This document shows, one piece after another, positions 57,580 to 64,000 of a stretch of DNA of 64,000 nt. The DNA lies in the NCBI GenBank assembly GCA_028282885.1, contig JANQGX010000083.1, positions 1 through 64,000 of the forward strand. Direction: 5' to 3'. The notes beneath the pieces are model-generated. The model was not told the origin of the DNA and did no database searches. It saw only the letters and a list, made by a program, of their open reading frames with translations. This DNA is from SAR324 cluster bacterium. GTDB taxonomy: Bacteria; SAR324; XYD2-FULL-50-16. Each line of letters starts with the position of its first letter. Within the stretch, counting starts at the first letter, position 1. The translations under genes and the position numbers were made by a program.

Positions 57580-59169
57580 ATGAATAGAAACATCCCTGGA
57601 ATGGAAAAAAACATCGGATCCCTTTTGGCAAAAGCGGCTGAAAAATACGGTGATCGCACAGTCATCCATTTTGACTATGATAATTCAGAAATGAGCTACA
57701 GGGAACTTAACGACAGGGTCAATCAGTTTGCCAATGTTCTAAGTGTCAATGGAGTCAAGCAGGGGGATCATGTTGGCGTGATGTTGCCCAATTGCCCGGA
57801 ATTTCCACTTTGTTGGCTGGCTTTGGCCAGAATTGGAGCCGTAATGATACCGGTCAACATAAATTACCAGGCCCATGACCTTGAATATGTCCTGAACGAT
57901 GGTGAAGCCGGAGCCTTGATACTCCATGCGGATTATCTCACCCTTTTCGTTGAAATCCGCTCCAAGTGCCCGCAGGTACAAACTGTACTCCAGGTTGGTC
58001 AAAATGAGAACCACACAGGTGATATCATTACTGATCTGGCGGACAAAGCTTCGAGCTCATTCTCGGGCCCAGATCCTGATCAGGATGACCTAATAAACAT
58101 TCAATACACTTCCGGAACCACGGGATTTCCCAAAGGCTGTATGCTCTCCCATGAATATTGGCTAACCCTGGGTTGGACCACCACCCATTCCGGCTTTGAC
58201 TTTAACAAAGAAGTCTTCCTGAGCATTCAACCCTTCTTCTATATGGATCCACAATGGCAGCTCATTGCAACACTGACCAGCGGAAGTACCCTGGTTTTGG
58301 CAAAGCAGTTTACAGCTTCCGGATTTATCGGGTTGGTGAGGAAACACAATGTGACGGTTTCACTGGTCGAGGCAGCCATTCTGATATTTCTGCAACCCGA
58401 AACTCCGGAAGATGGTGACCATAAGCTACGTTTCTCGCTGATTTTCGGTTTCCCCCCCAACCTTCATGAGCAGTTTGAAAAGCGTTTTAATACCACAGCT
58501 CGTGAAGCATACGGAATGACTGAAATAGGCTGTGGATTTGCCGTTCCCATCGAGGATAATCACATGACAGGATCAGGATCAGTAGGAAAACCACTTCCGT
58601 ATCGGGAGTTTAAAATCGTTGATGATGATGGCAAAGACGTGAAACCGGGAGAGATCGGAGAACTGTTGGTCTCCGGCCCCGGAATATTCAAGGGTTATTA
58701 CAACAAACCTGAAGCCACCAGGGAAGTATTCGCCGGTAACTGGTTTCGGACCGGTGACCTGTTCAGAGTTGATCAGAAAGGTTACTACTACCTGGTGGGT
58801 CGGAAAAAGGATATGGTTCGCAGATCCGGAGAAAACATTTCCTGTGCGGAGGTGGAAAAGGTTCTGGGGAACCATCCCAAAATTCTGGCAGCGGCCGTAA
58901 TTCCAGTCCCGGATGTGGCAAGGGGAGAAGAGGTCAAGGCATACCTAATTCCCAATTTTGGAGAAACTGCCGACACCATTCCGCCGGAAGAGATTGTCAC
59001 CTACGGACGGGAAAACCTGGCGAAATTCAAGGTGCCCCGCTACATCGAATACCGAGTGGACTTCCCCATGACACCGAACATGCGGATCCAAAAGCATAAA
59101 TTGAAAGAGGAAAAGGAGGATCTGAGATCAGGCAGTTACGATGCTCATGACCGGATCTGGAGAGATTAG
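57580..59169 (+). CDS. AMP-forming acyl-CoA ligase (carnitine/crotonobetaine-CoA ligase-like)
   Basis: A 529-residue ANL-superfamily enzyme that activates a carboxylate with ATP and CoA. P-loop-like motif YTSGTTGFPKG at 176-186, EAYGMTEIG near 308-316, FRTGDLF near 387, the hinge VGRKKDMVRRSGENIS near 407 and the catalytic Lys near 512 in RIQKHKLKEE. The general likeness is to CaiC and related short-chain or betaine-type ligases; the substrate is not certain. It is followed by a sodium symporter 99 bases downstream, which points to uptake plus activation of an external carboxylate, under the divergent AraC regulator. Confidence 0.9.
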   Translation: MNRNIPGMEKNIGSLLAKAAEKYGDRTVIHFDYDNSEMSYRELNDRVNQFANVLSVNGVKQGDHVGVMLPNCPEFPLCWLALARIGAVMIPVNINYQAHDLEYVLNDGEAGALILHADYLTLFVEIRSKCPQVQTVLQVGQNENHTGDIITDLADKASSSFSGPDPDQDDLINIQYTSGTTGFPKGCMLSHEYWLTLGWTTTHSGFDFNKEVFLSIQPFFYMDPQWQLIATLTSGSTLVLAKQFTASGFIGLVRKHNVTVSLVEAAILIFLQPETPEDGDHKLRFSLIFGFPPNLHEQFEKRFNTTAREAYGMTEIGCGFAVPIEDNHMTGSGSVGKPLPYREFKIVDDDGKDVKPGEIGELLVSGPGIFKGYYNKPEATREVFAGNWFRTGDLFRVDQKGYYYLVGRKKDMVRRSGENISCAEVEKVLGNHPKILAAAVIPVPDVARGEEVKAYLIPNFGETADTIPPEEIVTYGRENLAKFKVPRYIEYRVDFPMTPNMRIQKHKLKEEKEDLRSGSYDAHDRIWRD

Positions 59170-59268
59170 GATTTTAAAGAACAGAACCGGCTTTGGGAGC
59201 TTAAAACGGAATCCGGTGATCAACACCGGGTTCATGAACTTAACGACACAACACAATTGAGGTTGATT

Positions 59269-60696
59269 ATGATTGGCATTCCGGATCTAGTGACAATCGG
59301 TATCTATTTCCTGTTTATCCTCATTATTGGAGTGATCAGCTACAGAAAAGTCAAAAACGAAGACGACTTCGCACTTGCCGGAAGAAACCTTGGTTATCCG
59401 ACGCTGATCAGCACTATCACGGCAACAGCGATCGGCGCAGGTGCGACACTGGGCGTTGGAGGACTCTCCTACAATTTGGGAATCGTGGTCTTGTGGTCAG
59501 TCATTGCTTATGCCATCGGACTGATAGGATTTTCCCTGATTGCCGGCGTTATCCGACGTATCGAGGTTTGGACCGTACCCGAGGTGCTGGATAAACGTTA
59601 TGGGAAGACAACCCGTAACATCTGCACCTTTTTCCTTATTTTCGGTGTGATTGCACTGTTTGGTGTTCAAGTGGCAGCCCTGGGGACCGTCTTCTCCGTA
59701 GTTGGCAATGTTTTCGGCATCACCTACAGCGGAGCCGTGATCATCGCGGGAACAGTAATGGTGATTTACACCTTTGCCGGTGGAATGTATGCCATTGCTT
59801 ACACCGAAATGGTACAGGCAATGCTTCTGTTGATCGTCCTGGGAGTGCTGCTGCCGTTCTTCATTTTCAGCGACCTGCCTTTGGAGCAGATGACAACTCA
59901 ACTACCAACAGAAATGAAGGACATCTGGACTGGCGCTCCCTGGCATGTGATCCTGGGGTGGTTTCTGACCATGATCCCCATCTGCTTTATCGACGTTTCG
60001 CTTTGGCAGAGAGCCTCTTCAGCCAAAAATGAAAAGGTGGTGAAGCGAAGTATCCTGGTGTCAACAGTGCTTTATTTCCTCTACAGCGTAGCCATAATAA
60101 TGGTCGGAATGGCCGGAGTGATTCTTTTTCCCGATATCGTCTCCAAATTTGCCACATCCGATGTTGTCATTCCATTAGCCATCACTGAGAAATTGCCGGT
60201 TGTGGTAGTCGGTCTTGCACTGGCAGCAGTTCTCGCAGTGATCATGTCTACTGCGGCAAGCGTTCTGATGGTGGCCGGTCTCACCGTCTCGAGGGACATA
60301 GCCCGCATCATTTCACCCAATATGAGTGATAAAGGCGGACTTAACGTAGCCAGGGGTTCCATCATTCTGATCGGTGTTCTCGGGGTCGTGTTTGCGTTGC
60401 TGATGCGGGGGATTTTTGAGATGATGATGCTGGCCTTTGCCCTGTTTGTGTCGGGAGCTTTCATTCCAACCATGGCAGCCCTGTTCTGGAAGAAAGCCAC
60501 CAACTCGGCTGCCGTTGCTGCCATGGTCGGTGGCATGGTAACGGTTACCCTGCTCTACGCACTGAACAAGCCTCTGAACATTGAGCCGATCTTTGCCGCC
60601 CTGGTTGTCTCTTTCCTGCTTATGCTTGGGATCAGTCAAATAACCTACCAGGAGGGGAAGGTCACGCTTAAGCTGGCAGCAGCGGGTTCCGATTGA
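59269..60696 (+). CDS. Sodium:solute symporter family transporter
   Basis: A protein of about 475 residues with roughly 13 hydrophobic helices, in the SSS family (Na+-coupled uptake, as in PutP and PanF). Marks: DDFALAGRNLGYPTLISTIT near 32-51, the ATAIGAGATLGVGG segment in helix 2, RRIEVWTVPEVLDKRYGK, and YTFAGGMYAIAYTEMVQAML in helix 5. The substrate cannot be read from sequence, but the upstream ligase suggests a carboxylate or betaine. The ATG at 59269 has GAGG eight bases before it; an upstream TTG at 59257 is less likely. A hairpin (CCGGTG 59213-59218 with CACCGG 59224-59229) lies between the two genes and may tune downstream expression. Confidence 0.92.
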   Translation: MIGIPDLVTIGIYFLFILIIGVISYRKVKNEDDFALAGRNLGYPTLISTITATAIGAGATLGVGGLSYNLGIVVLWSVIAYAIGLIGFSLIAGVIRRIEVWTVPEVLDKRYGKTTRNICTFFLIFGVIALFGVQVAALGTVFSVVGNVFGITYSGAVIIAGTVMVIYTFAGGMYAIAYTEMVQAMLLLIVLGVLLPFFIFSDLPLEQMTTQLPTEMKDIWTGAPWHVILGWFLTMIPICFIDVSLWQRASSAKNEKVVKRSILVSTVLYFLYSVAIIMVGMAGVILFPDIVSKFATSDVVIPLAITEKLPVVVVGLALAAVLAVIMSTAASVLMVAGLTVSRDIARIISPNMSDKGGLNVARGSIILIGVLGVVFALLMRGIFEMMMLAFALFVSGAFIPTMAALFWKKATNSAAVAAMVGGMVTVTLLYALNKPLNIEPIFAALVVSFLLMLGISQITYQEGKVTLKLAAAGSD

Positions 60697-60727
60697 ACTG
60701 ACATTCGGTGTAAACTGAAACTTTCAA

Positions 60728-61714
60728 TCAGGATACCTCCGAATCGATTTCATCTTCTGCCCGTAATTTTGGGAGAAGATGAATCTGCTCATCCGGATCA
60801 AACAGTTGGTTCGGATCCAGCTCAACAATCGGTCGCAGATCGGGATTATGGATCTCAAGCAGCAACTCTTCATCCCAGTATTGATAAAGGTCGCTTATGG
60901 CAGTGTGACCGCAAATCCATATCTTCTGTTCAAGATTATTGCCCAGAAGCTCGTCCAACATTTGTGGAACAACTCCTTTCCGGGCATTGGCATGTCTTGT
61001 CCAGGTCAGACCTTCGATCACATCGGGACGGGAGTGATAGTTAATGATTTCATCGATGCTATAATGCACCTTAGGACGGGCATGGGAGATGACGAAGTAC
61101 CGTCCCCGGGTCAGTAAAGGCAAACTTTTTTCAAATCGATCATACTTTTCCAAAAACTCGTTGCCGTAGAACTTTTCGACATAAAACTTGGTCATGGGAC
61201 CTTCGGCGGCTAGTTTGGCGAACGGATGATTGCCATTAATACTTTCATCCAGGATGTTTTCATGGTTCCCCTTCAGGAAATGAAATCTGGTGGAAAAGGC
61301 TGCCTTCAGCTTCATTACCATTGCCATGGTATGGAAGTTTTCCGTCATCTCTTCCGCCATTGCCGGGCACTCGACAAAACCTTTCTTATATTCCTCCAGG
61401 GCAACCTTCCAACGCGCACGCTCCCTCCGTTCGCTATGCATTCCATCCCCAACACAGACGATCTGAATGCGCCCTTCCTTCAGGAGATCATAAACGACAC
61501 GATCCTTATATCTATATCTTAACAGAGCAGGCAGAAAATCCCGACGCCCATGCAGATCCGGCACGACCAGGGTTGGCAGGTCGGGTTGCAATAAAACCAG
61601 CCCGCCCGGTCTGTCATCACCATCTTTCGGCCTGACCACGGATTCTTCACTATCCAGGCTTTCAATTGCCTTATCCAGCAGTTTGTCAAGCACTGCCTTA
61701 CTGTCATTCATCAA
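60728..61714 (-). CDS. Calcineurin-like metallophosphoesterase, second copy
   Basis: A 328-residue superfamily member with VPDLHGRRDF near 52, VGDGMHSE near 88, KGNHENI near 149, SHARP near 210 and CGHTAISDL near 272, giving the full dinuclear metal site. Before the first motif it has RPKDGDDRPGGLVLL, which parallels the RPLNDNGRPGGLLEF element of the protein at 196-1152. So both belong to one subfamily, likely paralogues, though this copy has an inserted helical stretch between motifs two and three. Convergent with the symporter gene. Substrate unknown; cytoplasmic by lack of signal. Confidence 0.88.
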   Translation of the reverse strand: MMNDSKAVLDKLLDKAIESLDSEESVVRPKDGDDRPGGLVLLQPDLPTLVVPDLHGRRDFLPALLRYRYKDRVVYDLLKEGRIQIVCVGDGMHSERRERARWKVALEEYKKGFVECPAMAEEMTENFHTMAMVMKLKAAFSTRFHFLKGNHENILDESINGNHPFAKLAAEGPMTKFYVEKFYGNEFLEKYDRFEKSLPLLTRGRYFVISHARPKVHYSIDEIINYHSRPDVIEGLTWTRHANARKGVVPQMLDELLGNNLEQKIWICGHTAISDLYQYWDEELLLEIHNPDLRPIVELDPNQLFDPDEQIHLLPKLRAEDEIDSEVS

Positions 61715-61979
61715 TCGCCCCTGATTTTTGGGTTTGGAAACATCACCAGCTACAGTTGAAGGGTATCATAGCATCGAAAATTAAACTCATTCAAGCTGAT
61801 ATTCCTCTCCATATTGTATGATTTGCAGCATCGCGGGATTTGGGATGGAAGGGGTCATGATAGCGGCACCGCTTTTAAAACAACGGGGACAAAAATGTTT
61901 TATACGACATCCGGAAAATCCGTTCGGGATAGTGTTTTAGGACTTTCCCATGATAAGCTGCCGTCTTGCAATGCGGTTT

Positions 61980-62489
61980 TTAAGCAATCATTTTTCTGAT
62001 AAGCTTTAGCAACAATTCAGGATCTCCATTCAGGCTGTGATCGTCATCCAGTTTGACAAGCTTGATTAGTTTCTTGTTGGGAGATCGTTCTATCATATCT
62101 TCAATGGTGAACATGGGGATGACATCATCGCGTTTACCGGCCAGAATAGTCGTCGGAATGCCTTCCGGGACGATAACGGTTTGAATCCGACTTCTCTCCT
62201 CGGGTGTGAAGAATCCATCCGTGAAAAAGCCTACAGCCGGAGCCAGAAGGATCATTTCCTTAACCAGTTCCGGCTTTTTCATCGCAAACAGCAGGGCACT
62301 TAAACCTCCCAACGAAGAACCAACCAGCCATGAAGGTTCCGTGACCAGATCTTCCACAATCCATTCCCGTTTCGTCAGGTCAACAGGAAGCTGGGGTATC
62401 GTGCAATCGGGAAAGTGCTTTCTGATTAATTGAGCTTTTGTCCCCATGGGACTGCTTTCCATTCCATGAAAGAAAAACAGATTTTTCAT
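61980..62489 (-). CDS. Small alpha/beta hydrolase (YqiA/UPF0227-like)
   Basis: A 169-residue serine hydrolase. FFFHGMESSP near residues 4-13 forms the oxyanion-hole strand, the nucleophile elbow is WLVGSSLGGLSALLF near 54-68 (Ser in GSSLGG), the acid is probably the Asp in AGKRDDVIP near 118, and the His is in LDDDHSLNGD near 147. The small size and HG-ESS start fit the YqiA-type esterase family. The substrate is unknown. It is a single gene between noncoding stretches of 265 and 454 bases. Confidence 0.85.
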   Translation of the reverse strand: MKNLFFFHGMESSPMGTKAQLIRKHFPDCTIPQLPVDLTKREWIVEDLVTEPSWLVGSSLGGLSALLFAMKKPELVKEMILLAPAVGFFTDGFFTPEERSRIQTVIVPEGIPTTILAGKRDDVIPMFTIEDMIERSPNKKLIKLVKLDDDHSLNGDPELLLKLIRKMIA

Positions 62490-62943
62490 TTTAACTACCT
62501 TATTGTCATAAAATACGTTGTTTCCAGGTCAAATGTAGATCATCATTGCTGTTCAGGCCCGTCTATCGTCAGCATATTACCTGTCCGAGCCTCATTTAAT
62601 TGCCGGAAATTGAAAGGGTATCAACAGATCCAAGGGCGATATGCCGCATTTTCCATCTCGAAGTCCGGCAGATCGTCTAAAGCGGTGTGACGTTGTACGA
62701 CCGAAAACTTCAACTCCCTGAACAATCCCGAGATGAGCCGGACAAACATGAGCCATGTCCATCAGCGAGTATATTCCCTCGGTAAGCTCCAAACAATACT
62801 CTTTTTTGTGTCTTTGTGTGGGTGATCAGAAGAAATCTTGAATTACACCGTTTTTCTGTTTCAGCTACCCGTACCTGGTGCGTCATTCAGCCAGACGCTT
62901 TCCAGTTTAAGAAAACCGGTCGTCATAAAAGAGGAGATTGGCT
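62490..62943. other. 450-bp intergenic region
   Basis: Two short frames exist (62430-62690 plus and 62592-62792 minus), overlapping each other, without ribosome binding sites or recognisable families. The minus one is plausible in composition (it begins MELTEGIYSLMDMAHVCP), so a small gene or remnant cannot be excluded. No tRNA or strong hairpin was seen. Confidence 0.3.
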
Positions 62944-64000
62944 TTAGGCGATCTCTTTCAGCCATTCTTTAACCGCGGTTGAAGATGGAATCTTTCCTTC
63001 AGATTTGATTCTGTATTTTGCCGAGACAATAGAGGGAGTGGTAGTCACCCCGTAGGAGAAGGCCTCTTTTTCATCTGTACTGTATTGGATATCAAAATCC
63101 GATCCCAGTTCTTTGGCAACCTGCTCTACGATGGATTTGATCTTATCGATTTCGGTGTTGTCTTTTCCGAAAACCAGCAGGGCACCCTGGTTGGAGCGAA
63201 TTTTATAATTCAGTTTTTCCAGGATCCTTTTCTGAATGGCCGATATCAATTCCAGCTTGGGGGGAATTCTGGAAACGAAAGCGATCTTGCCATCAATACA
63301 GATGGTCGGAATGTTCTTGACCATCAGCGAAGTCATGAAGGTCAGGGACTCCCGGTATTTAATCTTATGCTCCCGCCACTCAACGATGCCTTCAAATGAA
63401 GGGGTGACCTCCTTTACAGCCTCAACCATGTATTGGCAGGGAGCACAAGCTTCTGAATCCAGGGTGATGATATCAACAATGATCCTGTCTGTACGCCCGT
63501 AGTCGGTCATATCCAGTATTTCCTGCACCTTGTCATGACTTTCCAGCGTCTCCAGCACATCCTTTTGATAGGGATCCAGGAGATATCCGGATATCGCTGT
63601 GAGGTTCTCCAAGGGTGTTGCATAGGGAAGATCGCAACCGGGAGCTAGCAGAAATCCTTTTTCTCCGCCGGTTTCCAGGCACTCTTTGGCGTGACGAACA
63701 GAATCCGCCTGATCTCCCAGGAGAAGGACAACGGTCAGTTTCAAGTTCCCGCCAAAACTGATATTGCGCTGCAAGCAGATATTCTTCACATAATCCAGCG
63801 GAATATTCTCATCAATGGAGATATTGCGGGGTTTGCATTCACACATGGCTTCGATGTTCTGCTGAGCATGCCCGCAGACGAAAAAGGAACTCAGGCAATC
63901 CCTGGTATGAATATGCCCGAAGATCTCTGTGGCCGGTTTCGTTACAAACTGTCGAAAATGATCCGGACCGATCTGACTCGTCATTGGATCAACCAGGGCG
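62944..64000 (-). CDS. UroD-type methyltransferase domain fused to thioredoxin folds (partial)
   Basis: This gene runs off the right edge; the reading frame is still open at the last base, where ALVDPMTSQIGPDHFRQF matches the middle of uroporphyrinogen decarboxylase/corrinoid methyltransferase (MtaA/MtbA-like) proteins. Next come FFVCGHAQQNIEAM and NISIDENIPLDYVKNI, then LLAPGCDLPYATPLENL, the UroD C-terminal marks with Cys of the zinc-binding region. From about residue 165 a thioredoxin/glutaredoxin-like domain follows with CAPC (ITLDSEACAPCQYMVEAV), then VKNIPTICIDGKIAF, then a second thioredoxin-like domain without CxxC (ALLVFGKDNTEID to the end). The fusion suggests a redox-coupled one-carbon transfer protein; partners are outside the window. 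Confidence 0.85.
   Translation of the reverse strand, partial: ALVDPMTSQIGPDHFRQFVTKPATEIFGHIHTRDCLSSFFVCGHAQQNIEAMCECKPRNISIDENIPLDYVKNICLQRNISFGGNLKLTVVLLLGDQADSVRHAKECLETGGEKGFLLAPGCDLPYATPLENLTAISGYLLDPYQKDVLETLESHDKVQEILDMTDYGRTDRIIVDIITLDSEACAPCQYMVEAVKEVTPSFEGIVEWREHKIKYRESLTFMTSLMVKNIPTICIDGKIAFVSRIPPKLELISAIQKRILEKLNYKIRSNQGALLVFGKDNTEIDKIKSIVEQVAKELGSDFDIQYSTDEKEAFSYGVTTTPSIVSAKYRIKSEGKIPSSTAVKEWLKEIA

Noticed and set aside
62592..62792. 66-codon minus-strand frame before the UroD fusion gene
   Set aside because: Possible small gene by composition but overlapped by another frame and lacking a ribosome binding site or known motif.
1..64000. CRISPR arrays, insertion sequences, phage genes, tRNA or rRNA genes
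   Set aside because: No regularly spaced direct repeats, transposase or integrase motifs, or tRNA cloverleaf patterns were found on either strand by eye.

Overview
This is a chromosomal window of moderate GC from a Gram-negative-type bacterium. The envelope genes include a lipoprotein with a lipobox, a soluble lytic transglycosylase and a CsgG-like exported protein. The respiratory genes encode a di-haem five-helix SdhC/FrdC-type quinone reductase. The housekeeping set (zinc-ligand versions of S4, S14, L36 and adenylate kinase, a 7TM-HD phosphodiesterase beside YbeY, an IspF/Rpe/RsmB cluster, a non-mevalonate isoprenoid gene, a SpoIIE/STAS partner switch) fits an uncultured deltaproteobacterium-like, SAR324-like or spirochaete-like lineage. 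I cannot assign it to a phylum from sequence alone. No phage, insertion sequence, CRISPR array, tRNA or rRNA was seen.

Layout. 0.2-4.4 kb: a calcineurin-like phosphoesterase converges on a minus-strand cluster of four tandem paralogues of an unrecognised family. 4.9-15 kb, plus strand: rsgA, leuS-map (translationally coupled), an RNase E/G with a very long lysine-rich tail, a CsgG-like exported protein and rplU-rpmA. 15-22.3 kb, minus strand: ybeY, pgpH-like, ispF, rpe, rsmB and a PIN-PhoH ATPase. 22.5-33.4 kb: a plant-type dihydrodipicolinate synthase, a SpoIIE phosphatase/anti-sigma kinase with receiver domains plus a STAS partner, a decayed pdxA remnant, cheY-prmC-ispA, a lipoprotein-transglycosylase pair and an orphan hypothetical.

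33.5-51.8 kb, minus strand: the ribosomal super-cluster in the order rpsL-rpsG-fusA-tuf-rpsJ-rplD-rplW-rplB-rpsS-rplV-rpsC-rplP-rpmC-rpsQ-rplN-rplX-rplE-rpsN-rpsH-rplF-rplR-rpsE-rpmD-rplO-secY-adk // rpmJ-rpsM-rpsK-rpsD-rpoA-rplQ. The striking irregularity is that rplC (L3), normally between rpsJ and rplD, is absent: only 30 bases separate those two genes. infA is also absent beside rpmJ, and map sits about 28 kb away behind leuS. A hairpin and a good promoter divide the cluster between adk and rpmJ.

52.6-64 kb: succinate dehydrogenase/fumarate reductase (C-A-B); an AraC-type regulator divergent from an acyl-CoA ligase and a sodium:solute symporter, probably an inducible carboxylate or betaine uptake-activation module; a second calcineurin-like phosphoesterase related to the first; a small alpha/beta hydrolase; and, running off the right edge, a uroporphyrinogen-decarboxylase-like methyltransferase fused to thioredoxin-fold domains.

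The best candidates for something undescribed are the four-paralogue cluster at 1.2-4.4 kb, the missing L3 gene, and the UroD-thioredoxin fusion.
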